NCBI GenBank assembly: GCA_964505535.1
Contig: CAZDIU010000010.1
Location: 1-40,890, forward strand
Length of the DNA stretch: 40,890 nt
From: JAABRU01 sp964505535
GTDB taxonomy: Bacteria; Desulfobacterota; Desulfobacteria; Desulfobacterales; Desulfococcaceae
Direction of reading: 5' to 3'
Below are positions 16,508-25,313 of this stretch, in pieces. Positions within the stretch are counted from its first letter, which is position 1, and each line of letters begins with the position of its first letter. The notes under the pieces were generated by a model. That model saw nothing but the letters and a program-made list of their open reading frames with translations. It was not told the origin of the DNA and did no database searches. The position numbers and the translations under genes were made by a program.

Positions 16508-16597
16508 AGGAGTTACGCAGTTGATGAAAAATCAATCCTGAAACCCTCAGGGTTTTTTAAAACCCTGAGGGTTTATCCGCTCAACTGCGTAACTCCT
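16508..16597. repeat. Palindromic element B (90 bp), perfect 17-bp ends
   Basis: AGGAGTTACGCAGTTGA and its exact complement bound 90 bp. The core at 16541-16574 is a second palindrome, AAACCCTCAGGGTTTT and AAAACCCTGAGGGTTT. The same core occurs in the elements at 33125 and 40736, and a solo copy of the end occurs at 40704-40719. It has no coding capacity and is MITE-like. Confidence 0.9.
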
Positions 16598-16678
16598 AAG
16601 GCTATTTACAGAAAAAAAATATACCAAAATTTTCCCTCTCCCCTTACCCCTCCCGCCGGGGGAGGGGAATTTTTTACT

Positions 16679-16818
16679 TAACTGATGTTACGCAACCTTT
16701 CAAAAATCAGGCAGTTATTTTTTTCACGGTCATTCCGGCGCAAGCCGGAATCCAGTGATTTCAGTATATTCTGGATACCGGCTTTCGCCGGTATGACAGA
16801 AGTGCGTAACATCAGTTA
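16679..16818. repeat. Palindromic element C (140 bp) with nested CCGG repeat
   Basis: Perfect 16-bp terminal inverted repeats (TAACTGATGTTACGCA) enclose a paired CCGG-type repeat at 16728-16798 (GTCATTCCGGCGCAAGCCGG and CCGGCTTTCGCCGGTATGAC). The inner repeat may have inserted into, or been carried by, the outer element. The end shares GTTACGCA with element B at 16508. Confidence 0.88.
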
Positions 16819-17422
16819 CTTAAGGAAACGGCATTGATGGTATATTTATATTTGGAAATCGCCTAACAGAAATTTTTCACAATGATTACTGATTCTGCCA
16901 GTCAGAACTGCTGCCGTGAATTCAAAAAAATAAACATGCCCATTTTTATCAGGAAACCGCAGGGATGAAAAAAACTGTTCACTTCCTGCAGCCCGGCAGA
17001 TTCTTTTCCGGGAAGCCTCCAAAAAAAGCGGGATCCCAGTTCCCATTTTGGCCAAAACCGTAATCACTGCCAAATTTCACTTGACGCCATAGCACAGTTT
17101 GGCTGAAAATAAAAGACCGGAATTTTCGGGAAATGATATAACACCCCGAAACAGCGGTGTTTCATCCCCTGAAAACAGAACGCTGTGATATATTCCCCAA
17201 AAAGATCGGATGGTTTCATGGGTCCGGCATGTTGTCCGGGTTCAGCGAATCAGGAACGGTTTAATGATCACAAAGAGATATGTTCCGATTCTGACCGCAG
17301 GGACAGCCTTCTGTGGATGCTGTCTCTGAAAGGTGCAAGCACAGGGGGTTGCCCTGCAGGAAATCACAATTCATGACTTTTGAAAATGTATTCCACTGAT
17401 CATACATGAAAAGGACAGGAGC

Positions 17423-18070
17423 ATGACAGAAAAATCGGGAGCATGTGTTTTGATTGTGGATGACAATCCGAAAAATCTCCAGGTGCTGGGAACCATTCTG
17501 AAGCAGTCCGGGTACCAGATTGTTGTTGCCCAGACCGGTGTTCAGGCATTGAAAGCCGTGCAGAAAATTCTTCCGGATCTGATTCTGCTGGATATCATGA
17601 TGCCTGAAATGGACGGATTCGAAACCTGCAGAAAACTGAAAACCATGCAGGAAACCAAAGATATTCCCATCATTTTTCTTACGGCCAGAACCGAAACCGA
17701 AGATGTGATCAGGGGATTTGAATGCGGAGCAGTGGATTATGTGGTGAAACCCTTTAATTCTCTTGAACTCCTGACAAGGGTGAACACCCATATTGAACTG
17801 ACGCGGCAGCGCAAGCTCCAGGGGGTTCTGGAAATGGCGGGAACAGTCTGTCATGAGATCAATCAGCCTTTGCAGAGCATTCTTGGATATTCGGAACTTT
17901 TGCTGATGGAAGTGAAACCCGGAGATCATTTGTATGACAAAATTGTCAAAATCAGAGATCAGATTGACAAAATGGGAAAAATCACACAGAAACTCATGCG
18001 GATCACCAGATACAAAACCAAAAACTACCTTCATGGCCAGATTATTGATATTGACGGGGCTTCGGAATGA
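17423..18070 (+). CDS. Response regulator with histidine dimerisation domain, no ATPase
   Basis: A 215-residue protein with a receiver (about 7-122: LIVDDNPKN, the acceptor Asp in LLDIMMPEMDG, conserved Lys in YVVKPF) followed by a HisKA-type helix pair with the H-box VCHEINQPLQSILGYSELL. It stops after the second helix, so there is no ATP-binding domain. It therefore cannot phosphorylate itself and may act as a phosphorelay protein or bind a partner kinase. The ending is a normal stop followed by 111 bp of spacer rather than a recognisable frameshifted ATPase. AGGACAGGAG precedes the start. YifB is next on the same strand. Confidence 0.87.
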   Translation: MTEKSGACVLIVDDNPKNLQVLGTILKQSGYQIVVAQTGVQALKAVQKILPDLILLDIMMPEMDGFETCRKLKTMQETKDIPIIFLTARTETEDVIRGFECGAVDYVVKPFNSLELLTRVNTHIELTRQRKLQGVLEMAGTVCHEINQPLQSILGYSELLLMEVKPGDHLYDKIVKIRDQIDKMGKITQKLMRITRYKTKNYLHGQIIDIDGASE

Positions 18071-18181
18071 ATATCTGCCTGCTGCTGAGTTTCGCGGCTT
18101 TTTCCGGAATATGACCATACCTGTGTGCCGGAATCTTCTGATGCCCGGCACCCTGCATACCCATCTGATTCGGAGGAAAAT

Positions 18182-19717
18182 GTGCTTGCCAGGGTTTTAA
18201 GTTCTGCGGTGATCGGGATTGACGCGTATCTGGTGGAAGTGGAGGTGGATATTTCCCCGGGGCTGCCATCATTTACCACAGTGGGGCTGCCCGAGGCTTC
18301 TGTAAAGGAAAGCCGGGAACGGGTAAAAACCGCTATTTACAATTCCGGCTATTTTTTTCCGGATGATCGGATTACAGTAAATCTGGCCCCGGCCAATATC
18401 AAAAAAGAGGGAACCGGCTTTGATCTGCCCATGGCTCTGGGCATCCTCACAGCCACCCGTCTGATTCCCCAGGAGGTGGTTTCCGGGTATGTGATTATGG
18501 GGGAACTGTCTCTGGATGGCCGGATCAAACCGGTCAACGGTTCCCTTCCCATGGCCATTGCGGCAAAACAGGCAGGATATTCCGGTATTATCGTCCCCCG
18601 TGACAATGCCAGGGAGGCTTCTGTGGTGAGCGGCATATCTGTCCTTCCGGCTGACACGCTCCCCCAGCTTATGGATTTTTTCCGGGGACTTGGGCAGATT
18701 GAACCCGTGCAGGTGGATATTTCGGCCCTCTTTGATTATCAGGGAAACGGAGAGGCTGATTTCTGTGAGGTCATGGGACAGGAGCATGTGAAACGGGCTT
18801 TGGAAGTGGCCGCGGCAGGCGGGCATAATCTCATCATGATCGGCCCTCCGGGGTCAGGAAAAACCATGCTGGCCCGGCGCATTCCCGGCATTCTTCCGCC
18901 CATGACCTTTGCCGAGGCCATTGAAACCACCAAAATATACAGCGTGGCCGGAATGATGGAAAAGGATCAGTCCCTGATCACCCGGCGCCGGTTCCGTTCT
19001 CCCCATCACACGATTTCGGATGCAGGTCTTATCGGCGGCGGACACATTCCCCGGCCCGGTGAGGTGAGTCTGGCCCACAACGGTGTGCTCTTTCTGGATG
19101 AACTGCCTGAATTCAAAAAGCATGTGCTCGAAGTGCTGCGCCAGCCCCTGGAGGATCTGCGTGTCACCATCTCCAGAGCTGCCACCACACTCACCTATCC
19201 CTCAGCCTTCATGCTGATTGCGGCCATGAATCCCTGTCCCTGCGGATATTACTCTGATCCCAAGCATGAATGCCACTGCACTCCTCCGCAGATTCACCGC
19301 TACCGTTCCAGAATCTCCGGCCCCCTGCTGGATCGCATTGACATTCATGTGGAGGTTCCGGCCGTTCCCTACAAGGAACTCATGGGAAAGGCGGCCGGTG
19401 AGCCTTCTTCAGCAATACGGGAACGGGTTGCCGCAGCCCGGAAAATTCAGTCCGGACGTTTCGGAAATACCCGCATTCACTGCAACGCACAGATGGGAAA
19501 CCGCCAGATACGCAAATTCTGTGAACTGGACGCGGTATCTGCGCATCTGCTGGAAACAGCCGTGGACAGACTGGGACTTTCTGCCCGTGCGTACAACCGC
19601 ATACTCAAAATCGCCCGCACCATTGCGGATTTGAACAAACAGGAAAACATTCAGGTTTCCCATATCTCCGAAGCGGTGCAGTACCGGAGTCTGGATCGGG
19701 GAAAGGGGCTGTTCTGA
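18182..19717 (+). CDS. YifB/ComM family AAA ATPase (Mg-chelatase-like)
   Basis: A 511-residue protein with the typical start VLARVLSSAVIGIDAYLVEV, an N-terminal S5-like domain (about 20-145), the Walker A motif GPPGSGKTM near 221, Walker B LFLDELPEF near 303, and the C-terminal Mg-chelatase-type domain with its cysteine-containing insertion (NPCPCGYYSDPKHECHC). Members such as ComM are hexameric helicases that drive branch migration in natural transformation; in most bacteria the role is unknown. I start at GTG 18182, with GGAGG five bases upstream, because family members begin there; the frame is open to 18125 without homology. The length matches the family. Confidence 0.93.
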   Translation: MLARVLSSAVIGIDAYLVEVEVDISPGLPSFTTVGLPEASVKESRERVKTAIYNSGYFFPDDRITVNLAPANIKKEGTGFDLPMALGILTATRLIPQEVVSGYVIMGELSLDGRIKPVNGSLPMAIAAKQAGYSGIIVPRDNAREASVVSGISVLPADTLPQLMDFFRGLGQIEPVQVDISALFDYQGNGEADFCEVMGQEHVKRALEVAAAGGHNLIMIGPPGSGKTMLARRIPGILPPMTFAEAIETTKIYSVAGMMEKDQSLITRRRFRSPHHTISDAGLIGGGHIPRPGEVSLAHNGVLFLDELPEFKKHVLEVLRQPLEDLRVTISRAATTLTYPSAFMLIAAMNPCPCGYYSDPKHECHCTPPQIHRYRSRISGPLLDRIDIHVEVPAVPYKELMGKAAGEPSSAIRERVAAARKIQSGRFGNTRIHCNAQMGNRQIRKFCELDAVSAHLLETAVDRLGLSARAYNRILKIARTIADLNKQENIQVSHISEAVQYRSLDRGKGLF

Positions 19718-19960
19718 TATGCCTCCAGAGATGGAAAACATTGCGGATTCAGCAGACATCTTCTCCGTATTCAAAAAAAACTGAACACCTTTAAAGACAA
19801 AATGGATGCCGCACACATGACCCGAAAAGGAGAATCCCTGCATATACCGCTGTCAAAAAACTGTAAGACAACAGACAGATAACCAGTCCGGAAATCAGAA
19901 AGAATCTGTTATGGGAAAAATGGAATTGCATCGCCAAAAAGGGAATGGGTGATAAAACAC

Positions 19961-19989
19961 TTGAAAGAGTTGCTGAGTTATTTTATAAT
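19961..19989 (+). promoter_or_regulatory. Strong sigma-70-like promoter
   Basis: TTGAAA (19961-19966) and TATAAT (19984-19989) are separated by 17 bp, a near-perfect match to consensus. Transcription would begin near 19996, giving the amidase gene a leader of about 155 nt. The rest of 19718-20153 holds no other gene except the possible small ORF at 19997. Confidence 0.75.
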
Positions 19990-19996
19990 AATTTTT

Positions 19997-20125
19997 ATGA
20001 AAAAATTTTTCCTTCATGACACAGCAAAAACGGTATCCGATCCTCTCAAACCCCATTGGCGGAAATACGGTGAACCTGTGACAGCCTGGTGCTGTGCAGG
20101 CTGCAGAACAGTGTATGACAAATGA
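19997..20125 (+). CDS. Possible 42-residue protein with a CC-x2-C motif
   Basis: A short frame with the peptide end WCCAGCRTVYDK, so three cysteines in a CCxxC arrangement. It starts within a base or two of the predicted transcription start of the promoter at 19961 and has no ribosome-binding site, so if translated it would be leaderless, or it would start inside a leader. It could equally be chance within the leader of the amidase gene. I do not recognise it and give it low confidence. Confidence 0.25.
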   Translation: MKKFFLHDTAKTVSDPLKPHWRKYGEPVTAWCCAGCRTVYDK

Positions 20126-20153
20126 CAGGACAAACAATAAAAGAGATATGATT

Positions 20154-22241
20154 ATGTGCAAAAAAAATCTCATTGTGTGTATGTTTCTGCTTGTTTCTTT
20201 CATACTTGCGGAATTTGCTTCCCTCCATGCTGCCACTGCTGAACAGCAGTATGCCAAAGCGGAAGCCCACTACAGGAAATTTATTGATGATGCGGGTCGG
20301 ACAAAATACCGGGATCAGTGGCTGACCTGCATCGGCAAGTATGAAGCCGTGTACAAAGCTGACCCATCCGGAGCGTTTGCCCCTGCCAGTCTGTATATGA
20401 GCGGCAAACTCTGGCTGGATCTGTACAGGCGATCTGAAAAAAATTCTGACCGGCAGGAGAGTCTGGATAAACTCAGGCAGACCATCAGCCGCTTTCCGGA
20501 CAGCAGCTACCGGAAAAATGCGGATGATCTGCTCCGCAGATTCCCGGAAGAAAAAAACAGCAGCACTGCGCCTGCCCCTGGCAGAATTCCCCATGTAAGT
20601 GCCAAAATTGAAAAGAAAAAAACTGCCAAAGAAACAGAAGATACGGAAGCGGCTCCCAAAAATGTTCCGTTCAAAGGCAGAAAGCAGATGTTCAAAACCT
20701 CCAAGGCCGCTTATAAATCCCTGGCCGCGCAGCCACCGGCTGATGAAATCACCCGCCTCCTGCAGAAAGAGGAATTTTCATCCAAAAAATCGTCTTCTGA
20801 AAGAAAATCCTTTCCTTCGCAGAAACCAGCCGAAGAACCTGTTCCTGTTATGGCAAAACAGGAACTGAAACTCTATTCCGCCAAACCGACTGTGGTCAAC
20901 GGACTGCGTTTCTGGTCCAATCCCAACTATACCCGGATTGTGGTGGACGGGGACAGGGACACGGATTTCACGCATGAACTGCTGCCCCCATCCGCCAGCA
21001 CACCCCAGCGGCTCTATATTGATTTTCAAAACAGCCTTCTGGGAAAAGACATTCAGAAAGCTGTTCCCATTGATGACGATCTGCTGCGCGGAGCACGCGC
21101 AGCACAGTACACCACAGATTCAGTGAGAGTGGTGATTGATATTAAATCTTTCAAGTCCTACAAAATATTTTCCCTGAAAAATCCTTTCCGCACCATTATT
21201 GACATATGGGGACAGGATGCCAGCATTACTGCGGCAAATCCCCGGCAGGCTCCTGCTCCGGAATCCCGTCAGACTGCCTCGGCCTATCAATGGTCAGAAT
21301 CCCGCCAGCCCACACCCAGCCCTCAGTGGTCGGGACCTCTGTGGACAGAATTCCGTCAACCGGAATCCCGCCAGACACAAACCATCCAGCCGGAAGTCCG
21401 TCAGCCGATCCCCCGTCAGGCGGAACCCCTCCGGCCTGAACCGGTTTCTTCGCCTCCGTATTACGCGGCTGTGGAAAAAGACCCGAAGATTACGCCCCAT
21501 GATCTGGCCAGACAACTGGCTCTGGGAGTTCGCCGCATCGTCATTGATCCGGGACATGGCGGACATGATGTGGGCGCGCCCGGATTTGAAAAAGGGGTGT
21601 ATGAAAAAGATATTGTACTGCAGATTTCCCTGCGGCTTGCGGAGAAAATCCGGCAGGAACTGGGCTGCGAAGTGATTATGACCCGCAGCACAGACCGCTT
21701 TCTGACTCTGGAAGAACGGACGGCCATTGCCAATACCAAAAATGCGGATTTGTTTGTCTCGGTTCACTGCAACGCGTCCAAAAACCGGGGGGCTTACGGG
21801 ATTGAGACCTATTTCCTCAACCTTGCCACAGACGAGGATGCAATTCTGGTGGCCGCGCGTGAAAATGCCACTTCACGCAAAAACATCAGTGATCTGCAGA
21901 CCATCCTGACGGATCTGATGAAAAACTCCAAGATCAATGAATCCAGCAAACTTGCGGCCCATGTTCAGAAATCCATGCACAGCAGGCTCAGCACCCACTT
22001 TGGCAACATCAAAAACAAAGGAGTGAAACAGGCACCTTTTTATGTGCTTCTGGGAGCGCAGATGCCTTCCATTCTTGTTGAAACCTCCTTTATCAGCAAC
22101 AAAAGGGAATGTGAGCGTCTTACCACAGCCGCATATCAGGACCATCTGGCCAATGCGATTCTGAAAGGCATTGTGAAATATGTGACAGAAAACAGTCCCA
22201 CCGCATTTATGAATGCCCCGGATTGGAAAAGAAAAAGTTGA
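20154..22241 (+). CDS. AMIN-domain N-acetylmuramoyl-L-alanine amidase (AmiC-like)
   Basis: A periplasmic cell-wall hydrolase of about 695 residues. A signal peptide (CKKNLIVCMFLLVSFILA) leads to a helical, TPR-like part (about 30-140), a charged linker, an AMIN domain (about 240-360) for envelope targeting, a linker rich in Pro, Gln and Arg with repeated SRQP-like units (about 375-440), and a zinc amidase_3 domain (about 460-690). Zinc and catalytic residues are seen in IDPGHGGHD, EKDIVL, SVHCNAS and LVETSFISN. It cleaves the bond between MurNAc and the stem peptide, most often during cell separation. ATG 20154 has AAGAGA seven bases upstream; ATG 20148 is close and in frame. Length is above the usual for AmiC because of the extra N-terminal part. 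Confidence 0.92.
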   Translation: MCKKNLIVCMFLLVSFILAEFASLHAATAEQQYAKAEAHYRKFIDDAGRTKYRDQWLTCIGKYEAVYKADPSGAFAPASLYMSGKLWLDLYRRSEKNSDRQESLDKLRQTISRFPDSSYRKNADDLLRRFPEEKNSSTAPAPGRIPHVSAKIEKKKTAKETEDTEAAPKNVPFKGRKQMFKTSKAAYKSLAAQPPADEITRLLQKEEFSSKKSSSERKSFPSQKPAEEPVPVMAKQELKLYSAKPTVVNGLRFWSNPNYTRIVVDGDRDTDFTHELLPPSASTPQRLYIDFQNSLLGKDIQKAVPIDDDLLRGARAAQYTTDSVRVVIDIKSFKSYKIFSLKNPFRTIIDIWGQDASITAANPRQAPAPESRQTASAYQWSESRQPTPSPQWSGPLWTEFRQPESRQTQTIQPEVRQPIPRQAEPLRPEPVSSPPYYAAVEKDPKITPHDLARQLALGVRRIVIDPGHGGHDVGAPGFEKGVYEKDIVLQISLRLAEKIRQELGCEVIMTRSTDRFLTLEERTAIANTKNADLFVSVHCNASKNRGAYGIETYFLNLATDEDAILVAARENATSRKNISDLQTILTDLMKNSKINESSKLAAHVQKSMHSRLSTHFGNIKNKGVKQAPFYVLLGAQMPSILVETSFISNKRECERLTTAAYQDHLANAILKGIVKYVTENSPTAFMNAPDWKRKS

Positions 22242-22271
22242 GCAATCCAGGTCAGACAAGGAGAATGCCCC

Positions 22272-23294
22272 ATGCACTTCAATATTCTGAAAAAAGAAAC
22301 GCTCATGCGCAATCCGCTCAAAGACAACGAGCGCAGAAGCATTGCCAGCGAAATCCGGCAGGACCCGCTGACTGGCAGAACTTCCCGCATCTGCCATTTT
22401 ATGAAACTGAAATGGGAAAAGCCGGATTTTGGGAAGATCGTGGGCAAAACACAGGAAACCTGCCCTTTCTGCCCGGAAAAGATCATGAAAATCACGCCTC
22501 TTTTTCCCGAGGAAATCCTGCCGGAAGGACGTATGCTGCGCGATGACATGGTGCTGTTTCCCAATATCGCTCCTTATGACAGCCTCAGTTCCGTGGCTGT
22601 CATGGGAAGCAGGCATTATATCCCCATGACAGAAATTGATCCCGCACGCATTGCCAATGCCTTTGGCATGATCATTGATTTTTTTCAACTTCTTGAAAAA
22701 ATCAGACATCCGGAAGCCGTGTATCACATGATCAACTGGAACTATATGCCGCCGTCCGGCAGTTCCATTGTTCATCCCCATCTGCAGGTTTTCTCCTCCT
22801 CGGACGCGCCCAATCTGCTGCGGCAGGAACTGGAGGCAGCAAGAATCTACAAAGAGAAGAACAAAAGCAATTATTGGGATGATCTGGTGAAAGCCGAAAC
22901 AGAATCCGGAGATCGTTTTCTGGCAAAAACCGGAAGGATAACGTGGTTAAGCAGTTTTGCTCCTTTGGGCGTGGCCGGGGATGTGCTGGGCGTGGTGGAG
23001 GGAATTTCTTCCATGACAGAACTCACGGATGCGGATCTTTCCGATATTGCAAAAGGACTGACATCTGCCATGCGGGCCTATGACAAAATGGGCATTTACA
23101 GTTTCAACATGAATTTTTATCCCGGTGCAAAAGGGGATGATTTCACCTGTCTGCATCTGGTTTTTTCGCCCAGAACCTTTTTCAACCAGGCTTTGGGAAC
23201 TCCGGATGTGGGCGCTGGCCAGAAACTCTTCAATGAAAGTGTGTGCATGGCCCATCCCGAAGAGATCAGTGCCATGCTCAAGCCCGAGTTCTGA
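22272..23294 (+). CDS. GalT/HIT-superfamily nucleotidyltransferase-like protein
   Basis: A 340-residue protein resembling galactose-1-phosphate uridylyltransferase and related HIT-fold transferases. A CPFC motif near residue 63 may bind zinc, and SSIVHPHLQVF near 163-173 matches the HPHGQ-type active site with the nucleophilic His, though Gly is replaced by Leu. Later motifs (FTCLHLVFSPR) resemble the second half of GalT-like proteins. The substrate cannot be told; candidates are sugar-1-phosphate or dinucleoside polyphosphates. The start follows AAGGAG. It is 30 bp after the amidase and 21 bp before the CBS gene, so the three may be one transcript. Confidence 0.75.
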   Translation: MHFNILKKETLMRNPLKDNERRSIASEIRQDPLTGRTSRICHFMKLKWEKPDFGKIVGKTQETCPFCPEKIMKITPLFPEEILPEGRMLRDDMVLFPNIAPYDSLSSVAVMGSRHYIPMTEIDPARIANAFGMIIDFFQLLEKIRHPEAVYHMINWNYMPPSGSSIVHPHLQVFSSSDAPNLLRQELEAARIYKEKNKSNYWDDLVKAETESGDRFLAKTGRITWLSSFAPLGVAGDVLGVVEGISSMTELTDADLSDIAKGLTSAMRAYDKMGIYSFNMNFYPGAKGDDFTCLHLVFSPRTFFNQALGTPDVGAGQKLFNESVCMAHPEEISAMLKPEF

Positions 23295-23315
23295 AAAGTT
23301 CGGAAGGAGATGTCC

Positions 23316-23786
23316 ATGCTTACCGTCAAAGATATTATGACAACAGATGTGATTACGGTTTTGCCGGAAACGGAAATCAGCAAAGCCACACAAATTCTGC
23401 TGGAAAAGCGGATTAACGGACTTCCTGTTGTGGATCAGGAAGGAAATCTCAGGGGAATCCTCTGTCAGAGCGATCTGATAGTTCAGCAGAAAAAACTCCC
23501 TCTGCCCTCTTTTTTCACTTTTCTGGACGGATTCATTCCCCTGACATCCATGAAGCAGTTGGAAAAACAGGTGCAGAAAGTGGCTGCCACCACTGTGGCC
23601 CATGCCATGACACCGGATCCGGTAACGGTGACACCGGAAACAGGCATCAGCGGAGTGGCAGCACTTATGGTGGACAGGAATTTTCACACCCTTCCGGTGG
23701 TTAAAGACGGAAAACTGGTGGGAATCCTGGGCAAAGAGGATGTGCTTCGCACCCTGTTAAGCGAAACCGGTGCAGAGAATCACTGA
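23316..23786 (+). CDS. CBS-pair domain protein
   Basis: A 156-residue protein made of two CBS motifs (about 1-60 and 90-150) that form one Bateman module: LTVKDIMTTDVITVLPETEI and VAHAMTPDPVTVTPETGI are typical openings. Between them a 30-residue segment (SFFTFLDGFIPL) is common in stand-alone CBS proteins. Such modules bind adenine nucleotides and regulate partners. I choose ATG 23316, six bases after AAGGAG; ATG 23310 abuts that site. Confidence 0.9.
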   Translation: MLTVKDIMTTDVITVLPETEISKATQILLEKRINGLPVVDQEGNLRGILCQSDLIVQQKKLPLPSFFTFLDGFIPLTSMKQLEKQVQKVAATTVAHAMTPDPVTVTPETGISGVAALMVDRNFHTLPVVKDGKLVGILGKEDVLRTLLSETGAENH

Positions 23787-23843
23787 ATAAATGTTGGGGA
23801 TTCAGTTTTCTTTTTTTCCTGAAACTGCTAACTGGTGACAGGC

Positions 23844-23902
23844 AACTCATAACTCATAACTCATAACTCATAACTCATCACTGGCAACTCATCACTCATA
23901 AC
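23844..23902. repeat. 7-bp tandem repeat (AACTCAT)
   Basis: Five perfect AACTCAT units (23844-23878) are followed by three degenerate ones. The tract lies between the CBS gene and the UspA gene, just upstream of the UspA ribosome site. Slippage could vary its length, but the tract is outside any reading frame. Confidence 0.8.
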
Positions 23903-23928
23903 CATTTTTGCCGGAAGGAGGTTCAGAT

Positions 23929-24387
23929 ATGGCGATCAAAAAAATTGTTTACTGTACCGATTTTTCCGAGAATGCCGAAGATGCCTTTACTGCGGCACTG
24001 GAAATGGCGGAAAAATTTCATGCAAAACTCTTTATCGTTCATGTGCTGCCGCCCGTGGTCAATCCCCTGCTGACAGATACGGACTGGGTATCCCCTTATG
24101 AACCGATTCAGTCCTTTGTCACAAAGGTGGAATCTCAGATGCACCAGGAATACGGTTTGCGCATCGGAAAACACATTGACCATGAATTTGTGGTGCTTGA
24201 CGGTCATGTTTCCACGGAACTTGTGAAATATCTGGAAGAAAAGAAAGCGGATCTCGCGGTTATGGGTTCCTACGGACTTACCGGCGTGGGGCTGGTGGTT
24301 TTCGGCAGCGTGGCCAACCGGGTCGCGCACAAGGCCCCGTGCTCCGTGCTGATTGTGCGGAAAAAACCTGAAGACAAAGAACAGTGA
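23929..24387 (+). CDS. Universal stress protein (UspA family)
   Basis: A 152-residue single Usp domain. It opens with AIKKIVYCTDFSENAEDAF and ends with the ATP-binding signature GSYGLTGVGLVVFGSVANRV (a G-x2-G-x9-GS pattern) and the closing strand APCSVLIVRKK. UspA proteins bind ATP and help survival under stress. ATG 23929 follows AAGGAGG at good spacing; the upstream in-frame ATG at 23908 is rejected because it lies before that site. Confidence 0.93.
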   Translation: MAIKKIVYCTDFSENAEDAFTAALEMAEKFHAKLFIVHVLPPVVNPLLTDTDWVSPYEPIQSFVTKVESQMHQEYGLRIGKHIDHEFVVLDGHVSTELVKYLEEKKADLAVMGSYGLTGVGLVVFGSVANRVAHKAPCSVLIVRKKPEDKEQ

Positions 24388-24421
24388 AAAACGTTCCTGT
24401 TCAGGTATCGGCTGTTCAAAA

Positions 24422-24453
24422 AGGAACCGGATTTTTGCAAAAGCCCGGTTCCT
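24422..24453 (+). terminator. Hairpin after the UspA gene
   Basis: A 9-bp perfect stem (AGGAACCGG/CCGGTTCCT) with a 14-nt loop lies 34 bp after the stop codon. No T-run follows on the plus strand, so I am unsure that it works as an intrinsic terminator. Confidence 0.4.
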
Positions 24454-24591
24454 GAAAAAACAGAAAATTTTCAGGTCGCGGGTCAAATCTGCTGATGACC
24501 TTTCGCAGCAGGTGCAGGTTTGAAATCAGACTGCGGTTTTCTTCCACTCATTTGATTCCGCTCCCAATTTTTATCAAAGGATTTATCCCGA

Positions 24592-25107
24592 TTGTCCAAA
24601 AAGGAACACCTGCGATCAAAAATCCATGAAGTCCTGAAAATACTGCGGCAGACTTCGCATCCTTCCCGCACCCTTTTCATGGATGAGGCACGGAACCTCC
24701 TGGAATGGAAAAATATTCATGGAATATCAGGACTATGGGATCAGCCGCCTCTCATGCTCACAGCCACCCTGGATGACGGATGGGGGCATGGATTGGAAGT
24801 TATCCGGCTGTATGCAGACGCTGCCGGTGTCCGTGTGCATCATTTGGGCCTTCTCTGCACACCTGAATTCATTATCCGGGAATGCCTGCAATACAGACCG
24901 GATATTCTGGGCATGACAGTTCTGCAGTTTGATACTGAGGAGGCAGTGGCAATGATCCGTCAGAACATTCCGGAGAAAACGCGGATTGTCGCGGGCGGCC
25001 CCCTGTTTCGTGCCGATCCGGAATTCGCACAGCGGGCCGGAATTGATGTCACTGCCAAAGATGCTGTGGAATTCATGGAATATCTTCTTGGCCGCCACAA
25101 ATTCTGA
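24592..25107 (+). CDS. Cobalamin-binding-like domain protein
   Basis: A protein of about 171 residues whose C-terminal 120 residues resemble the Rossmann-like B12-binding domain: LTATLDDGWGHGLEVIRLYADAAGV, then PDILGMTVLQFDTEEAV, then IVAGGPLF and a final AGIDVTAKDAVEF. The canonical DxHxxG cobalt-ligand motif is not present; DDGWGHG occupies that place, so it may bind cobalamin without His ligation or not at all. The start is uncertain: TTG 24592 has a poor ribosome site, and ATG 24679 is a shorter option. It could be the B12 part of a methyltransferase system or a sensor, but no methyltransferase partner is adjacent. Confidence 0.65.
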   Translation: MSKKEHLRSKIHEVLKILRQTSHPSRTLFMDEARNLLEWKNIHGISGLWDQPPLMLTATLDDGWGHGLEVIRLYADAAGVRVHHLGLLCTPEFIIRECLQYRPDILGMTVLQFDTEEAVAMIRQNIPEKTRIVAGGPLFRADPEFAQRAGIDVTAKDAVEFMEYLLGRHKF

Positions 25108-25313
25108 TCCATTTGATTTTTCTGTTGATTTTTTTGCATAAACAATGCCAGTCTTTTCACACCCGGAAAATGGGACTTGACCATTTTCACTGCATTGTGT
25201 ATCAATATTTCCAATATTCAAGGAATTAATTGGCTATGATTCATTCCTGCCGTTCGCAACCGTGACCGCGAGGGATCGGCGTACAGCCGGAATTCAGAAC
25301 ACCCGGAGGAAGA

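Larger units (their letters stand above)
16009..17422. other. Gene-free stretch, about 1.4 kb
   Basis: Short frames on both strands (for example 16125-16541 plus, 15977-16375 minus, 17185-17376 plus) lack ribosome sites and recognisable domains. The space holds two inverted-repeat elements (16508-16597 and 16679-16818) with a GC-rich hairpin between them (CCTCCCGCCGGGGGAGG near 16649). Confidence 0.6.

Noticed and set aside
16125..16541. Open frame of 138 codons on the plus strand, with an opposite frame at 15977-16375
   Set aside because: No ribosome-binding site or domain, and the frame runs into palindromic element B.
25240..25310. GC-rich structured leader before the cupin gene considered as a riboswitch
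   Set aside because: I could not match it to any riboswitch class I know, and the pairing is weak.
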